The notes: a model not told the origin generated them from the sequence alone. A stretch of DNA of 64,000 nt from Pectobacterium wasabiae CFBP 3304 (GCF_001742185.1 NZ_CP015750.1:310001-374000); one strand, 5' to 3'; positions 50,674 through 63,524 are shown, numbered from the stretch's first letter. Program-made: numbers and translations.

Positions 50674-51870
50674 ATGTCCTTGTCCCATATCGCGCAATTT
50701 ATTCTGGCGCTGGTTGTTGTTACGGCGCTGTCGCTACTCATCTGCCGCGATCGTAAAAACATTCGTATTCGTTTTATTATTCAGCTACTCGTCATCGAAA
50801 TTCTGCTCGCTTACTTCTTCCTGTACTCAAACGTTGGGTTAGGTGTGGTCAAAGGGTTCGCAGCAGTCTTCGACAAATTACTCGGATTTGCAGGCCAAGG
50901 GACGGACTTCGTATTCGGTGACATGGTGAATAGTGAGAAGAACCTGATTTCCTTCTTCTTCAAAGTACTCTGCCCGATTGTCTTCATTTCCGCGCTGATC
51001 GGTATTCTGCAACACATTAAAGTGCTGCCTTTCATTATCCGCATCATTGGTACTGTTCTGTCCAAAGTGAACGGCATGGGCAAACTGGAATCCTTTAACG
51101 CGGTCAGTTCACTGATTCTTGGTCAGTCCGAAAACTTTATTGCCTATAAAGATATTCTCGGCAAGATGTCCGAAAAACGCATGTACACCATGGCCGCTAC
51201 CGCCATGTCCACCGTTTCGATGTCCATCGTCGGTGCGTATATGTCTATGCTGGATGCCAAATTCGTCGTTGCCGCGCTGATTCTGAACATGTTCAGTACC
51301 TTCATCGTACTGTCGCTGATTAACCCCTACAAAGTCGGTGAAGAACCGGAGTTGCAGTTGGGTACTCTGCATGAAAATCAGAGCTTCTTTGAAATGCTGG
51401 GGGAATATATTCTGGCAGGCTTCAAAGTGGCCGTCATCGTCGCCGCTATGCTGATTGGCTTCATTGCTCTGATTGCGGCGGTTAACGCCATTTTCAGCGC
51501 CATTTTCGGTGTCAGCTTCCAGGAAATCCTTGGCTACGTGTTCTACCCGTTCGCCTGGATCATGGGCATTCCGTCGCATGAAGCCCTTCAGGTTGGCAGC
51601 ATCATGGCGACCAAACTGGTTTCTAACGAATTCGTCGCGATGCTGGAACTGCAAAAAGTGGCAGGCGAACTGTCTCCGCGCAGCGTGGGCATCCTGTCTG
51701 TGTTCCTGGTGTCCTTCGCCAACTTCTCCTCTATCGGTATTATTGCCGGTGCGATTAAAGGCCTGAACGAGCAGCAAGGTAACGTGGTTTCCCGTTTCGG
51801 CCTGAAATTGGTTTACGGTTCCACGCTGGTGAGCATCCTTTCCGCGTCTATCGCTGGTCTGGTGCTGTAA
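50674..51870 (+). CDS. nupC: Nucleoside/H+ symporter NupC
   Basis: This is a 398-residue concentrative nucleoside transporter. Family signatures match E. coli Nup[19 protein letters not shown] (about 98-115), [29 protein letters not shown] and [18 protein letters not shown]. It imports nucleosides with protons through the inner membrane. The frame opens at 50638; ATG 50674 is used because it follows CGGAG and fits the family N terminus. Confidence 0.93.
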   Translation: MSLSHIAQFILALVVVTALSLLICRDRKNIRIRFIIQLLVIEILLAYFFLYSNVGLGVVKGFAAVFDKLLGFAGQGTDFVFGDMVNSEKNLISFFFKVLCPIVFISALIGILQHIKVLPFIIRIIGTVLSKVNGMGKLESFNAVSSLILGQSENFIAYKDILGKMSEKRMYTMAATAMSTVSMSIVGAYMSMLDAKFVVAALILNMFSTFIVLSLINPYKVGEEPELQLGTLHENQSFFEMLGEYILAGFKVAVIVAAMLIGFIALIAAVNAIFSAIFGVSFQEILGYVFYPFAWIMGIPSHEALQVGSIMATKLVSNEFVAMLELQKVAGELSPRSVGILSVFLVSFANFSSIGIIAGAIKGLNEQQGNVVSRFGLKLVYGSTLVSILSASIAGLVL

Positions 51871-51900
51871 CCCTCCATCGCGTTATAAAATGCTTATTTC

Positions 51901-51934
51901 AATCCGGCAGTCTTACACTGCCGGATTCTTTTTC
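51901..51934 (+). terminator. Terminator after nupC
   Basis: A 10-bp perfect stem (51901-51910 with 51918-51927) and 7-nt loop are followed by CTTTTT. Confidence 0.93.
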
Positions 51935-52052
51935 CTACAAACCCTGACACATCTTCCATATTTCCTTCATTTTTGTCCGGCATCCCTTGTTTAAACTAGT
52001 AAAATGCGGCCATTGGCTAATGTTGATCGCTTAAGCCTCATTTTAGGAGAAA

Positions 52053-52196
52053 CACGGGGATGAGGTTCCCGCAAGGACACCTCGCCCCGTGGTCACTCCG
52101 TGTATCTCGGTTCTTAAACGATCGGCACGTGGCCATTGGTCCAATAACACGCTGAGTATGATAGCCAATGCACATGCAGCGTGAAGTATGACGGGT
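52053..52196. repeat. Partial MITE-like element upstream of mdtA, copy C
   Basis: A strong hairpin (CACGGGG 52053-52059 with CCCCGTG 52085-52091; GAGGT with ACCTC inside) is followed by a right end CACATGCAGCGTGAAGTATGACGGGTA that matches the right end of copies A and B. No left end was found. It ends 43 bp before the mdtA start, so the efflux promoter lies in or next to it. I did not find a clear BaeR box. Confidence 0.6.
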
Positions 52197-52239
52197 AGAT
52201 CGTGCTTCCCGCACAACCTGGAGAGAGTAATCCACCACT

Positions 52240-53472
52240 ATGAATGCTAAACGTATCCGAGGCCTGCTGGTACTTGCCGCCGTTATCGCTATTGCTGTAC
52301 TGATCTGGCGCCATTTTACCCAGACATCGCCTGTCGCCTCCGGCACGAGTGAACAGCATGCCGCCCGCACGTCACATTCGGGCAGCAACAGTGGTGGTGG
52401 ACGTCGCGCCGCCATGCGCACATTGGCTCCGGTGCAGGCTGCGCTGACGCAATCTGCCTCCGTACCTTATTACCTGTCCGGTTTAGGCACCGTGCTGGCA
52501 GCCAATACCGTGACGCTACGCAGTCGGGTGAACGGGCAACTGATGGCACTGCACTTTCAGGAAGGGCAGCAGGTTAAGGCTGGTGCCCTGCTGGCAGAAA
52601 TCGATCCTCGTCCTTTTCAGGTTGAACTGACAAAGGCACAGGGGCAGTTGGCAAAAGATCGGGCCGTGCTGGCTAACGCTCAGCAGGATTTAGCGCGCTA
52701 TCAGCAACTGGTGAAAACCAACCTGATCTCCCGTCAGGAACTGGATGCGCAAACCGCCGCCGTGCGTCAGGCGGAAGGCACGTTAAAAGCCGATGACGGT
52801 GCCGTAGCCAGCGCACAGCTCCAGTTGGATTACAGCAAGATCACCGCGCCGATCAGCGGGCGGATCGGTTTAAAACAGGTCGATGTGGGGAATTACATCA
52901 CCAGCGGCGACACCAATGGTATTGTCGTGATTACGCAGACGTACCCTATTGATGTCGTCTTTACCGTACCGGAAGCGGAAATCTCCACCATTATTAGCGC
53001 ACAGAAATCAGGTCAGCCACCCGTGGTGGAAGCCTGGGATCGCGCCAATCAGAAGATACTCTCGCAGGGTAGCCTGCTCAGTATGGATAACCAGATAGAC
53101 ACCACCACAGGGACGATCAAGCTCAAAGCGCGTTTTGACAATCTGGATGATGCCCTGTTCCCGAATCAGTTTGTGAACATCCGCATGAAGGTCGATACGC
53201 TGAAAGACGCCGTCGTAGCGCCTTCCGCCGCCGTGCAAATGGGCAATGAAGGCCGCTTCGTCTGGATTCTGAACGATAAGAACGAGGTCAGTAAGCGTCA
53301 GGTTACAACCAGTATTCAGTACGGCCAACTGGTCGTGGTGACCGCCGGACTGGATGCCGACGTTCAGGTTGTCACTGACGGCATCGATCGTCTGACCGAA
53401 GGGAGCAAAGTGGAAGTGGTTCCCTCTACGCTGACGGAGAAAACACCCGCAATCGCTGGGGAGAAATCCTGA
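52240..53472 (+). CDS. mdtA: RND efflux membrane-fusion protein MdtA
   Basis: This is a 410-residue periplasmic adaptor with an N-terminal membrane anchor (about 7-23), biotinyl-lipoyl-like halves ([26 protein letters not shown] and [23 protein letters not shown]) and a coiled-coil hairpin (about 125-185). It links the MdtBC pump to an outer-membrane channel. GGAGAG lies about 13 bp before the ATG. The stop overlaps mdtB as TGATG. It is first in the mdtABCD-baeSR operon. Confidence 0.94.
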   Translation: MNAKRIRGLLVLAAVIAIAVLIWRHFTQTSPVASGTSEQHAARTSHSGSNSGGGRRAAMRTLAPVQAALTQSASVPYYLSGLGTVLAANTVTLRSRVNGQLMALHFQEGQQVKAGALLAEIDPRPFQVELTKAQGQLAKDRAVLANAQQDLARYQQLVKTNLISRQELDAQTAAVRQAEGTLKADDGAVASAQLQLDYSKITAPISGRIGLKQVDVGNYITSGDTNGIVVITQTYPIDVVFTVPEAEISTIISAQKSGQPPVVEAWDRANQKILSQGSLLSMDNQIDTTTGTIKLKARFDNLDDALFPNQFVNIRMKVDTLKDAVVAPSAAVQMGNEGRFVWILNDKNEVSKRQVTTSIQYGQLVVVTAGLDADVQVVTDGIDRLTEGSKVEVVPSTLTEKTPAIAGEKS

Positions 53473-56400
53473 TGCAGGACACCGTTCCAGCCAACGGAGG
53501 CGGGCCGTCACGCCTGTTTATTCTACGCCCCGTCGCGACTACGCTGCTGATGTTCGCCATTCTGTTGGCCGGTATCATTGGCTATCGGGCGCTGCCCGTT
53601 TCAGCGTTGCCTGAGGTTGATTATCCGACAATTCAGGTTGTTACCCTGTATCCAGGGGCTAGCCCGGATGTGGTGACCTCCGCGATTACCGCGCCGCTGG
53701 AACGGCAGTTCGGCCAGATGTCCGGACTAAAACAGATGTCGACGCAGAGCGCAGGCGGCGCATCCGTCATCACGCTTCAGTTCCAACTTGAGCTGTCGCT
53801 GGATGTCGCAGAACAGGATGTGCAGGCCGCCATCAATGCGGCAAGCAACCTGCTGCCAAGCGATCTACCCTATCCCCCCACGTACAGCAAAGTGAATCCG
53901 GCAGACCCGCCAATTATGACGCTGGCTGTCACCTCCACCGCGATGTCGATGACGCAGGTGCAGGACATGGTAGATAACCGCATCGCGCAGAAAATTTCGC
54001 AGGTCGCGGGCGTCGGGCTGGTATCGTTAGCCGGTGGCCAGCGGCCAGCCGTGCGAGTAAGGCTAAACGCGCCGGCGCTGGCGGCTTACGGCCTGACCAG
54101 CGAAACCATTCGCACCGCAATTACCGCCGCCAACGTGAATTCCGCCAAGGGGAGTCTGGATGGTCCAACACGCTCGGTGACGCTCTCCGCCAACGATCAG
54201 ATGAAATCCGTTGATGATTACCGCAAGCTGATTGTTGCGTGGAAAAACGGCGCACCGGTAAGGCTTCAGGATGTCGCCACTATTGAGCAAGCCGCCGAGA
54301 ACACTCATCTCGGAGCCTGGGCGAATCGGCAGCAGGCGATCATTATCAACGTTCAGCGCCAGCCGGGTGCCAACGTCATCACGACCACGGACAGCATTAA
54401 CAAGATGCTGCCCGCGTTAAAAGCCAGTCTGCCGAACGCCGTCGAGGTCACTACGCTGACTGACCGCACCACCAGCATTCGCGCCTCGGTGAAAGACGTC
54501 CAATTCGAATTACTGTTGGCGATCGCGCTGGTCGTGATGGTGATTTACCTATTTTTGCGTAACGCCGTCGCTACGCTGATCCCAAGCATTGCCGTACCGC
54601 TATCGCTGGTTGGCACCTTTGCCGCCATGTATTTCCTCGGTTTTTCCATCAATAACCTGACGCTGATGGCGCTCACCATTGCCACCGGTTTCGTGGTGGA
54701 TGATGCCATCGTAGTGATCGAAAATATCTCCCGGTATATCGAAAAAGGGGAAAAACCGCTTAACGCCGCGCTGAAAGGGGCGGGAGAAATCGGCTTCACC
54801 ATCATTTCTCTAACCTTCTCCCTCATCGCCGTGCTGATCCCACTGCTGTTTATGGGTGATATCGTCGGGCGCTTGTTCCGCGAATTTGCCGTGACGCTGG
54901 CGGTGTCGATCCTGATTTCCGCCGTTGTGTCGCTCACGCTGACGCCCATGATGTGTGCACGGATGCTGAGCCATCAGTCGCTGAGTAAACAGAACCGTTT
55001 TACCCGTGCCAGTGAACGTTTCTTCACGCGTTTGATTACTGTCTACGGCATCTGGCTACGTAAAGTACTCAATCACCCGTGGCTGACGCTTAGCGTCGCG
55101 CTCGGTACGCTGTTGCTCACTATCCTGCTCTATATCTGGATCCCGAAAGGCTTCTTTCCAATACAGGATAACGGCATTATTCAGGGCACGGTACAGGCAC
55201 CGCAGACGGTCTCGTTCAGCAATATGGCCGACCGCCAACAGCGCGTCGCATCCATTATCATGAAGGATCCCGCGGTAGAGAGCGTTTCCTCATACGTCGG
55301 CGTCGATGGTACGAATACCGCGCTGAACAGCGGTCGACTGCAAATCAACCTGAAACCGCTCAGTGAACGTAGTGAGCGTGTTCAGGCGATCATCAGTCGC
55401 CTGCAACAGCAAACTGCCCAGATCCCCGGCATTCAACTGTATCTACAACCAGTGCAGGATCTCACCATCGACACCCAAATTAGCCGCACGCAATATCAGT
55501 TTACGTTGCAGGCGATGTCGCTGGATGAGCTGAGCGTCTGGGTGCCGAAGCTAATGACCGAACTGAAAAAGCTACCGCAGCTAGAGGATGTTAGCAGCGA
55601 CTGGCAAGACGGGGCGGCGGTTGCTTATGTCAACGTCGATCGCGACAGCGCCAGTCGTCTGGGCATCACGATGTCACAGGTCGACAGTGCGCTGTATAAC
55701 GCTTTTGGTCAGCGTCTGGTTTCTACTATTTATACGCAGGCCAGCCAATACCGCGTAGTGCTGGAACACGATACGACCAACAATACCGGTCTGGACGCGT
55801 TGAACGACGTGCGCCTGATCAGCAGCGATGGCGGCACAATTCCGCTCAGCAGCATTGCCACTATCGAAGAGCGTCAGGGGCCGCTGGCGATCAACCATAT
55901 CGACCAGTTCCCCTCGACGACAATCTCTTTCAACGTCGCCAGCGGCTACGCACTGGGTGAAGCGGTTGATGCCATCACGCTGGCCGAACAGCAGATGAAT
56001 CTGCCTGCGGATATCACTACCCGTTTTCAAGGCAGTACGCTGGCGTTCCAGTCGGCGCTGAGCAGCACCGTATGGCTCATCGTCGCGGCGATTGTCGCGA
56101 TGTACATTGTGCTCGGCGTGCTGTACGAAAGCTTTATCCATCCGATCACCATCTTGTCTACGCTGCCAACGGCAGGAGTCGGCGCGCTGTTGGCGCTGAT
56201 GATGGCGGGGAATGAGCTGGATGTGATCGCCATTATCGGGATCATCTTGCTCATCGGGATCGTGAAGAAAAACGCCATCATGATGATCGACTTCGCGCTA
56301 GCGGCGGAGCGAGAACAGGGCATGACGCCGTATGACGCCATTTATCAGGCTTGTCTGTTACGTTTCCGGCCGATCCTGATGACAACGATGGCTGCCTTGC

Positions 56401-56594
56401 TGAGTGCGCTACCGCTGATGCTGAGCACCGGCGTCGGCGCGGAGTTGCGCCAGCCGCTAGGCGTTTGTATGGTCGGCGGCCTGATCATGAGTCAGATTCT
56501 GACGCTGTTTACGACACCGGTCATTTACCTGCTGTTTGACCGTTTGGCGGCGCGTTTCCGTCATGCACCGCGTCAGGAGGAAGAAACCGAGTGA
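53472..56594 (+). CDS. mdtB: RND multidrug efflux pump subunit MdtB
   Basis: This 1040-residue RND pump has twelve membrane helices and two large periplasmic loops. The proton-relay helix includes [19 protein letters not shown] at about 407-425. It forms a heterotrimer with MdtC and exports drugs and bile-like compounds by proton exchange. The start overlaps mdtA and the stop overlaps mdtC (GTGA). Confidence 0.95.
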   Translation: MQDTVPANGGGPSRLFILRPVATTLLMFAILLAGIIGYRALPVSALPEVDYPTIQVVTLYPGASPDVVTSAITAPLERQFGQMSGLKQMSTQSAGGASVITLQFQLELSLDVAEQDVQAAINAASNLLPSDLPYPPTYSKVNPADPPIMTLAVTSTAMSMTQVQDMVDNRIAQKISQVAGVGLVSLAGGQRPAVRVRLNAPALAAYGLTSETIRTAITAANVNSAKGSLDGPTRSVTLSANDQMKSVDDYRKLIVAWKNGAPVRLQDVATIEQAAENTHLGAWANRQQAIIINVQRQPGANVITTTDSINKMLPALKASLPNAVEVTTLTDRTTSIRASVKDVQFELLLAIALVVMVIYLFLRNAVATLIPSIAVPLSLVGTFAAMYFLGFSINNLTLMALTIATGFVVDDAIVVIENISRYIEKGEKPLNAALKGAGEIGFTIISLTFSLIAVLIPLLFMGDIVGRLFREFAVTLAVSILISAVVSLTLTPMMCARMLSHQSLSKQNRFTRASERFFTRLITVYGIWLRKVLNHPWLTLSVALGTLLLTILLYIWIPKGFFPIQDNGIIQGTVQAPQTVSFSNMADRQQRVASIIMKDPAVESVSSYVGVDGTNTALNSGRLQINLKPLSERSERVQAIISRLQQQTAQIPGIQLYLQPVQDLTIDTQISRTQYQFTLQAMSLDELSVWVPKLMTELKKLPQLEDVSSDWQDGAAVAYVNVDRDSASRLGITMSQVDSALYNAFGQRLVSTIYTQASQYRVVLEHDTTNNTGLDALNDVRLISSDGGTIPLSSIATIEERQGPLAINHIDQFPSTTISFNVASGYALGEAVDAITLAEQQMNLPADITTRFQGSTLAFQSALSSTVWLIVAAIVAMYIVLGVLYESFIHPITILSTLPTAGVGALLALMMAGNELDVIAIIGIILLIGIVKKNAIMMIDFALAAEREQGMTPYDAIYQACLLRFRPILMTTMAALLSALPLMLSTGVGAELRQPLGVCMVGGLIMSQILTLFTTPVIYLLFDRLAARFRHAPRQEEETE

Positions 56595-59500
56595 AGTTCT
56601 TCGCCCTGTTCATCCACCGCCCCGTCGCCACTCTGCTGTTGACGTTGGCCATCGCGCTCTGTGGCGTATTAGGTTTCCGCCTGTTGCCGGTGTCGCCGCT
56701 GCCGCAGGTGGATTTCCCGGTCATTTCAGTCAGCGCCTCGCTGGCTGGCGCGTCACCGGAAACCATGGCCTCTGCCGTCGCAACCCCGCTGGAACGCGCG
56801 CTCGGAAGAATTGCAGGCGTCAATGAAATGACGTCCACCAGTTCACTCGGCAGTACGCGCGTCATACTGGTGTTTAACCTCGACAGGGATATCAACGGCG
56901 CGGCGCGCGATGTTCAGGCAGCCATCAACGCCGCACAGAACCTGCTGCCGTCGGGTATGTCCAACCGCCCGACTTACCGTAAAGTCAACCCATCCGACGC
57001 ACCGGTCATGATTCTGACGCTGACCTCGGACACCTACAGCCAAGGCCAACTGTACGATTTCGCATCCACCCAACTGTCACAGAAAATTTCTCAGATGGAA
57101 GGCGTTGGTGATGTCTCTATTGGCGGAAGCTCGCTCCCCGCAGTGCGCGTGGCGCTGAATCCGGTGGCGTTGTTTAATCAGGGTATCTCCCTCGACGACG
57201 TAAGGCAGACCATCGCGCAGGCTAATGTGCGCCGACCGTTGGGAAATGTGGAAAACAGCCAGAAAAGCTGGCAGATAAAAACCAACGATGAGCTCAAAAC
57301 TGCCGATGCTTACGCCCCGCTGATTATCCACTACAACAACGGAGCCGCCGTTCGCCTGAGCGACGTTGCCACAGTGGAAGATTCGGTACAAAACGCCCGC
57401 AACGCAGGAATGGCGAACGCGAAACCGGCGATTCTGGTGATGATTCGCCGCTCGCCGGATGCCAACATTATTACCACGGTAGACAATATCCGTGCCGCGA
57501 TGCCGGAACTACGTGCCAGCCTGCCTGCCGAAATTCAGTTAGATGTCGCGCAGGATCGTTCCCCCACCATTCGCGCCTCGCTGGCGGAAGTGGAGCAATC
57601 ACTGATTATCGCCGTCGCGCTGGTTATTCTGGTCGTCTTCCTGTTCTTACGTTCTGGGCGGGCAACGGCGATTCCGGCGCTGGCCGTTCCTGTATCACTC
57701 ATTGGCACCTTCGCCGCCATGTACCTGTGCGGCTTCAGCCTGAATAACCTGTCGCTGATGGCGCTCACCATTGCCACCGGTTTCGTGGTAGATGATGCCA
57801 TCGTGGTGCTGGAGAATATTTCCCGCCACATTGAAGCCGGCATGAAGCCGATCCAGGCATCGCTTCAGGGGGTGCGAGAAGTCGGGTTCACCGTGTTATC
57901 CATGAGTCTGTCGTTGGTGGCGGTGTTCATTCCGCTCCTGCTGATGGACGGCTTGCCGGGGCGGCTATTCCGCGAATTTGCCGTGACGCTGTCGGTGGCG
58001 ATCATGATTTCTCTGCTGATCTCGCTCACGCTGACGCCAATGCTGTGCGCACGACTGCTGCGCGCGGTTCCCAAACGCAGCCAGCCGCGCACCCAGGGGT
58101 TTAATCGCGTATTGCTCGCCATGCAGCAAGGTTACGGGCGATCGCTGAAGTGGGTACTCAATCATGCACGCTGGGTTTTGCTGCTCTTGCTGGGAACCAT
58201 CGCACTCAACGTCTGGCTGTACATCAGTATTCCGAAAACGTTCTTCCCGGAACAGGATACGGGCAGGCTGATGGGCTTTATTCAGGCTGACCAGAGTATT
58301 TCTTTTCAGGCCATGACGGTGAAGCTCCAGAATTTCATGACCATTGTCAGCAGCGATCCCGCGGTGGATAACGTGAACGGTTTTACGGGGGGATCGCGCA
58401 CCAACAGCGGCTCGATGTTTATTTCGCTTAAGCCTTTGTCCGAGCGCGATGTTTCCGCGCAGCAGGTCATTAGTCGCCTGCGCGTCAAGCTGGCAAAAGA
58501 ACCCGGTGCCAACCTGTTTTTAATGCCGGTGCAGGATATCCGTATCGGCGGGCGGGAATCGAGCGCCGGGTATCAGTACACGCTGCTGTCTGATGATTTG
58601 AGCGAACTGCGTACCTGGGAGCCAAAAATTCGTGCCGCTTTCAGCAAACTGCCTGAACTGGCCGATGTGAACTCCGATCAGCAGGATAAAGGCGCAGAAA
58701 TGGCGTTAACCTACGATCGTGATGCGATGGCACAGTTAGGCATTAGCGTCTCTGCCGCCAATGCGTTGCTTAATAACGCCTTCGGCCAGCGCCAGATTTC
58801 GACCATTTACCAGCCGTTAAACCAGTACAAGGTCGTGATGGAAGTGGATGATGCCTATACGCAGGATGTCAGCTCACTGAACAAGATGTTCGTCATCAAT
58901 AGCGACGGTAAACCCATTCCGCTTTCTTATTTCGCCAGTTGGAAACCGATCAACGCGCCGCTGTCGGTGAACCATCAGGGGCTCTCTGCCGCGTCAACCA
59001 TCTCTTTTAACCTGCCTGAAGGCACCGATCTTTCCACTGCGACGGCGGCGGTAGAAAGAACCATGACGTCGCTGGGCGTGCCATCGTCGGTACGCGGCCA
59101 GTTCTCCGGTACGGCACAGGCGTTCCAGCAATCGCAGTCTTCCCAACTGTTGCTGATTTTGGCGGCAATTATCACGGTGTATATCGTGCTGGGCGTGCTG
59201 TATGAGAGCTATGTGCATCCGCTGACAATTCTGTCTACCCTGCCCTCGGCGGGCGTAGGTGCTCTACTGGCGCTGGAGTGGTTTGGCGTACCGTTTAGTC
59301 TGGTGGCACTGATTGGTATCATGCTGTTGATTGGGATCGTGAAGAAGAACGCGATCATGATGGTGGATTTCGCGCTGGTGGCACAGCGCAGCGGCAAGCT
59401 GAACGCGCGGGATGCCATTTTTCAGGCCTGCCTTCTGCGTTTCCGCCCGATTATGATGACCACATTAGCCGCACTGTTTGGTGCCCTGCCGCTGGTGCTG

Positions 59501-59671
59501 ACCAGCGGTGACGGCGCAGAGTTGCGTCAACCGCTCGGCATCACGATTGTCGGCGGGCTGGTGATGAGCCAAATCCTCACGCTGTACACCACCCCGGTGG
59601 TGTATCTGTTTTTCGACAAGCTGAGGATGATGCGGCGCAAAGCCCCGGAGAGGGATTTGCCAGTATTGTGA
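56591..59671 (+). CDS. mdtC: RND multidrug efflux pump subunit MdtC
   Basis: This is a 1026-residue RND pump subunit, homologous to MdtB along its whole length ([27 protein letters not shown] start; [18 protein letters not shown] at about 396-413). It uses a GTG start that overlaps the mdtB stop; no ATG nearby would keep the conserved N terminus. It is followed by a 309-bp gap with repeats before mdtD, unlike the compact arrangement usual for this operon. Confidence 0.95.
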   Translation: MKFFALFIHRPVATLLLTLAIALCGVLGFRLLPVSPLPQVDFPVISVSASLAGASPETMASAVATPLERALGRIAGVNEMTSTSSLGSTRVILVFNLDRDINGAARDVQAAINAAQNLLPSGMSNRPTYRKVNPSDAPVMILTLTSDTYSQGQLYDFASTQLSQKISQMEGVGDVSIGGSSLPAVRVALNPVALFNQGISLDDVRQTIAQANVRRPLGNVENSQKSWQIKTNDELKTADAYAPLIIHYNNGAAVRLSDVATVEDSVQNARNAGMANAKPAILVMIRRSPDANIITTVDNIRAAMPELRASLPAEIQLDVAQDRSPTIRASLAEVEQSLIIAVALVILVVFLFLRSGRATAIPALAVPVSLIGTFAAMYLCGFSLNNLSLMALTIATGFVVDDAIVVLENISRHIEAGMKPIQASLQGVREVGFTVLSMSLSLVAVFIPLLLMDGLPGRLFREFAVTLSVAIMISLLISLTLTPMLCARLLRAVPKRSQPRTQGFNRVLLAMQQGYGRSLKWVLNHARWVLLLLLGTIALNVWLYISIPKTFFPEQDTGRLMGFIQADQSISFQAMTVKLQNFMTIVSSDPAVDNVNGFTGGSRTNSGSMFISLKPLSERDVSAQQVISRLRVKLAKEPGANLFLMPVQDIRIGGRESSAGYQYTLLSDDLSELRTWEPKIRAAFSKLPELADVNSDQQDKGAEMALTYDRDAMAQLGISVSAANALLNNAFGQRQISTIYQPLNQYKVVMEVDDAYTQDVSSLNKMFVINSDGKPIPLSYFASWKPINAPLSVNHQGLSAASTISFNLPEGTDLSTATAAVERTMTSLGVPSSVRGQFSGTAQAFQQSQSSQLLLILAAIITVYIVLGVLYESYVHPLTILSTLPSAGVGALLALEWFGVPFSLVALIGIMLLIGIVKKNAIMMVDFALVAQRSGKLNARDAIFQACLLRFRPIMMTTLAALFGALPLVLTSGDGAELRQPLGITIVGGLVMSQILTLYTTPVVYLFFDKLRMMRRKAPERDLPVL

Positions 59672-59980
59672 CGGAATATGAGCAACGGTAGAGATCTAAT
59701 AACATGCTATTTCAGGGGGAGGTTTCGTGCGCTCAAGCTTCACCATTTTTCTAGTAGCGCCCCGAACGCGCCCGACCAAGGGCGGCTCAATTGCCGTCGC
59801 CCTTGGAACCCTGGCTTTTGGCGCTAAATTGTACCGCTACGCGGTGCCTTCGCCGCAAGCTGTCTCTTCACGGGCCGCCAGTGACGCGCTCCCAGCGCGG
59901 CACTGGCTTTCGTGGCGTCCATGCCACTCACCCTTGAGCCAACTTACGCCTCAGTACAATTTTTTACGCCAAGGAAAACA
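59672..59980. repeat. MITE-like insertion between mdtC and mdtD
   Basis: This 309-bp gap has two parts. First is an inverted repeat, CCAAGGGCG/CGCCCTTGG (59776-59784 with 59798-59806). Second is a 151-bp segment bounded by imperfect inverted ends, GGCGCTAAATTGTAC at 59820-59834 and GTACAATTTTTTACGCC at 59954-59970. The right end stops 10 bp before mdtD, next to its AAGGAAAAC ribosome site. No credible ORF lies within. Confidence 0.6.
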
Positions 59981-61381
59981 ATGATCAATTCCGCCTCTGT
60001 CCGCTGGCAGCTCTGGATCGTCGCCTTCGGCTTTTTTATGCAGACGCTGGATACCACTATCGTGAATACCGCGCTGCCTTCAATGGCGGCGAGTCTGAAT
60101 GAAAGCCCGCTGCATATGCACTCGGTGATCGTTTCCTATGTGTTGACCGTCGCGGTGATGCTGCCCGCCAGCGGCTGGCTGGCGGATCGTATCGGCGTGA
60201 AGAACATCTTTTTCGCCGCTATTCTGCTGTTTACACTGGGATCGCTACTGTGCGCCCGTTCGGAAACGTTGGATGAGTTGCTGATTTCCCGCGTGATTCA
60301 GGGCATTGGCGGCGCAATGATGGTGCCAGTGGGACGCCTGACAGTGATGAAGATTGTCCCGCGCGATCAGTATATGGCAGCAATGACATTCGTAACGCTG
60401 CCCGGCCAAATCGGCCCATTGTTGGGGCCCGCGCTCGGCGGTTTTCTGGTGGAGTACGCCAGTTGGCACTGGATTTTCCTTATCAACCTGCCGGTTGGCA
60501 TTATCGGCGCGCTGGCAACCTGGTTCCTGATGCCCAATTACACTATGCAAACTCAGCGCTTCGATGTCAGCGGTTTCCTCTGGCTTGCCGTCGGTATGGC
60601 GACGCTGACGCTAGCACTGGACGGTAACCGTAGCCTCGGTATTCCGCCAATTGCCATTTTCGCGCTGATCGCCATCGGGCTCATCGCACTATTGAGCTAC
60701 TGGCTGCACGCTCGTCATAACGAACGGGCGCTGTTTAATCTACGTCTGTTCGACACCCATACTTTTTCTATCGGCCTGACCGGTGGGCTTCTGGCTCGTA
60801 TTGGCAGCGGCATGTTACCGTTTATGACACCGCTATTTTTGCAGTTGGGAATGGGGTTTTCCCCGTTCCATGCCGGGCTGATGATGGTGCCAATGGTACT
60901 TGGTAGTATGGGAATAAAACGCGTCGTGGTGCAGATCGTCAATCGGTTCGGCTACCGGCGTGTGCTGGTCGCCTCGACGTTATTGCTGGCACTGGTCACG
61001 GCGCTGTTTGCACTGGTCGCGCTTATGCAATGGATCTGGATGATCCCGATTGTGCTGTTCTTCCTCGGTACGGTGAATGCCATTCGCTTCTCCACCATGA
61101 ACACGCTGACGCTGAAAGATCTGCCAGATCCCCTCGCCAGCGGCGGCAATAGCCTGCTGTCGATGACCATGCAGCTATCCACCAGCCTGGGAGTAAGCAC
61201 CGCGGGTATACTACTGGGCATGTTTTCTCAGCCGCATATCGCGGCAGAAAGTGGGGCAACCCATACGGTATTTCTCTACACCTATCTCAGCATGGTCATC
61301 ATCATCGCCCTACCGGCGCTGATTTTTAATCGTGTCCCACCTGACACCGTAAAACAGTCAACGCTAACGCGTAAATCGTGA
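59981..61381 (+). CDS. mdtD: MFS transporter MdtD
   Basis: This is a 466-residue major facilitator of the 14-helix drug/H+ antiporter type. Motif C-like [18 protein letters not shown] is near 140 and the family start [19 protein letters not shown] is at about 17-35. It lies in the mdt operon but is not needed for MdtBC activity in E. coli; the substrate is uncertain. The frame opens at 59912; ATG 59981 has AAGGAA at good spacing and gives the family N terminus. Confidence 0.92.
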   Translation: MINSASVRWQLWIVAFGFFMQTLDTTIVNTALPSMAASLNESPLHMHSVIVSYVLTVAVMLPASGWLADRIGVKNIFFAAILLFTLGSLLCARSETLDELLISRVIQGIGGAMMVPVGRLTVMKIVPRDQYMAAMTFVTLPGQIGPLLGPALGGFLVEYASWHWIFLINLPVGIIGALATWFLMPNYTMQTQRFDVSGFLWLAVGMATLTLALDGNRSLGIPPIAIFALIAIGLIALLSYWLHARHNERALFNLRLFDTHTFSIGLTGGLLARIGSGMLPFMTPLFLQLGMGFSPFHAGLMMVPMVLGSMGIKRVVVQIVNRFGYRRVLVASTLLLALVTALFALVALMQWIWMIPIVLFFLGTVNAIRFSTMNTLTLKDLPDPLASGGNSLLSMTMQLSTSLGVSTAGILLGMFSQPHIAAESGATHTVFLYTYLSMVIIIALPALIFNRVPPDTVKQSTLTRKS

Positions 61382-61388
61382 GGTCGTT

Positions 61389-62762
61389 ATGAAATTTGGA
61401 ATCACTGCCAAGCTGTTTCTCGCGATTTTCGCCACCTGCATGCTGGTGCTAGTGACCATGCACTGGGGCGTGCGCGCCAGTTTCGAACGTGGCTTTATCG
61501 ACTACATTAAGCGCGGCAATGAGCAGCGGGTTACGCAACTGCGCGATGCGTTGGCGGAGCAATACCAACTGCGCGGCGGCTGGTCATTCCTACGCAACAA
61601 TGAGCGTCTGGTGTTCAAGATGCTGCACTCTATGGATCAGAACAATGACACCGATACCGACAATAGTATGCAGGGATGGCGAGTGCGCCTTTGGGTGCTG
61701 GATGCCAGTAAACGCAAGCTGTTCGGATCGCCGGCACCGATACCTAATGAAGGCACCTGGCAGCCGATTCAGGTGCAAAATCAGACCGTCGGCTGGATTG
61801 TCGCCTCGCCTGTTGAACGACTGACCCGTAACGCCGATATCAGTTTCGATCAACAGCAGCAGCGCACCAGTTGGCTGATTGCCGCGCTATCGATGTTGCT
61901 GGCTATCATCGCCACCTGGCTGACCGCCCGTGGCCTTCTCGCGCCCGTAAAACGACTGGTCAACGGCATGCACAGTTTGGCTTCGGGAGATTTCAGCACG
62001 CGCGTAACAGCAAGCTCGCACGATGAGCTGGGCAGGCTGGCACAAGATTTCAATCAGCTTGCCAAGACGCTGGAAAAAAACGAACAGTCACGCCGCGCGT
62101 TTATGGCCGATGTCTCCCACGATCTGCGCACGCCGCTGGCGGTGCTGCGCGGCGAGCTGGAAGCCTTGCAGGATGGCGTGCGCAAGCCCGATGCGCATTC
62201 CCTGCATTCGCTCCAGTCTGAGGTCGCAACACTCACCAAACTGGTGGACGATCTGCACCAGCTCACCTTGTCCGATCGCGGGGCGCTGGCCTACCGCAAA
62301 ACGTCTGTGGATATAGTGCAAACCCTGCATATTGCTATCGCCGCGTTTCATGAACGTTTCCAGAAAAAGCAGATTACGCTGACCACCGATTTCCCGCTTC
62401 AGGCTGGCGTTTTTGGTGACCCGGATCGGCTAAGCCAGTTGTTTAATAATCTGCTGGAAAATAGCCTGCGCTATACTGACGAACAGGGTCAACTGACCCT
62501 TTCCGTTGTTCAGCGACATAAACACTGGGCCATTATCTGGCAGGACAGTGCCCCCGGCGTAACCGATGAGCAGCTCACGCTGATTTTCGAGCGTTTTTAT
62601 CGGGCGGAAAGCTCACGCAACCGCGCCAGCGGCGGATCTGGTCTGGGGCTGGCTATCTGCAATAATATCGTTGAGGCACATAACGGACGGCTGTATGCTG
62701 AACATTCACCATTAGGGGGAGTGATGATTACCATTGAGCTTCCATCGCACGTACCTGATTAA
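61389..62762 (+). CDS. baeS: Envelope-stress sensor kinase BaeS
   Basis: This is a 457-residue histidine kinase with a first helix at about 8-28, a periplasmic sensor to about 160, a second helix at about 165-185 and a HAMP domain. The HisKA box DVSHDLRTPLAVLRGELEAL carries the phospho-accepting His at about 244, and the HATPase part has NNLLENSLRYT and GGSGLGLAICNNIV. It senses envelope damage and toxic compounds and phosphorylates BaeR. It lies 7 bp after mdtD. Confidence 0.94.
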   Translation: MKFGITAKLFLAIFATCMLVLVTMHWGVRASFERGFIDYIKRGNEQRVTQLRDALAEQYQLRGGWSFLRNNERLVFKMLHSMDQNNDTDTDNSMQGWRVRLWVLDASKRKLFGSPAPIPNEGTWQPIQVQNQTVGWIVASPVERLTRNADISFDQQQQRTSWLIAALSMLLAIIATWLTARGLLAPVKRLVNGMHSLASGDFSTRVTASSHDELGRLAQDFNQLAKTLEKNEQSRRAFMADVSHDLRTPLAVLRGELEALQDGVRKPDAHSLHSLQSEVATLTKLVDDLHQLTLSDRGALAYRKTSVDIVQTLHIAIAAFHERFQKKQITLTTDFPLQAGVFGDPDRLSQLFNNLLENSLRYTDEQGQLTLSVVQRHKHWAIIWQDSAPGVTDEQLTLIFERFYRAESSRNRASGGSGLGLAICNNIVEAHNGRLYAEHSPLGGVMITIELPSHVPD

Positions 62763-62795
62763 TTGCTATTCCTGAAACCGAAACTAAGCAGAGCT

Positions 62796-63524
62796 ATGAC
62801 AACCGCATCCGATTTCGCTATGGCATCACCCATTTTGATCGTCGAAGATGAGCCCAAATTGGGGCAACTGCTGGTGGATTACCTTCAGGCCGCAGACTAT
62901 GCCACGCACTGGTTGCCCAACGGCAATGATGTCGTCGAGTGGGTGCGGCAGCATTCCCCTTCACTCATTTTGCTGGATTTGATGTTACCGGGTTGTGACG
63001 GCCTGACCCTCTGCCGCACCATACGCCAGTTTTCCAACGTGCCGATTATCATGGTCACCGCGCGCAGCGAAGAGATCGATCGCCTGCTGGGGCTGGAAAT
63101 TGGGGCTGATGACTATATTTGTAAACCTTTCAGCCCGCGTGAAGTGGTGGTGCGCGTCAGAACGCTGCTGCGCCGCTGTGGCTGGCAAAACGACGGCGTG
63201 AAAGCCGCAGAGAAAACTGAAACGGCCTTATTAATTGATAAGAGTGGCTTTCAGGCCAGCTATCTGGGGCAGAATCTCGATCTCACGCCAGCAGAGTTTC
63301 GCCTGCTCAAGACGCTCTCCAGCGAACCAGGCAAGGTGTTTTCACGCGAGGCGCTGCTGGATAAGCTTTACGATGATTATCGCGTCGTGACCGATCGCAC
63401 CATCGATAGCCACATCAAAAACCTGCGCCGCAAGCTGGAACAGTTGGATGAAGAGACCTCATTCATCCGCACGGTGTATGGCATCGGCTATCGCTGGGAA
63501 GCCGCCTCCTGCAATGAGGTATAA
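62796..63524 (+). CDS. baeR: Response regulator BaeR
   Basis: This 242-residue OmpR-type regulator has a receiver domain ([14 protein letters not shown] with acidic pocket, phospho-Asp in [10 protein letters not shown], Lys in [10 protein letters not shown]) and a C-terminal winged helix ([12 protein letters not shown] to GIGYRWEA). It activates mdtABCD in relatives. The frame opens at TTG 62763; ATG 62796 gives the length and alignment of E. coli BaeR. A second ATG at 62820 is possible. Confidence 0.93.
   Translation: MTTASDFAMASPILIVEDEPKLGQLLVDYLQAADYATHWLPNGNDVVEWVRQHSPSLILLDLMLPGCDGLTLCRTIRQFSNVPIIMVTARSEEIDRLLGLEIGADDYICKPFSPREVVVRVRTLLRRCGWQNDGVKAAEKTETALLIDKSGFQASYLGQNLDLTPAEFRLLKTLSSEPGKVFSREALLDKLYDDYRVVTDRTIDSHIKNLRRKLEQLDEETSFIRTVYGIGYRWEAASCNEV

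Noticed and set aside
51935..52052. A BaeR box before mdtA
   Set aside because: Only a short ATTGGC match (52011-52016 area) to the E. coli consensus was found, not enough to call.
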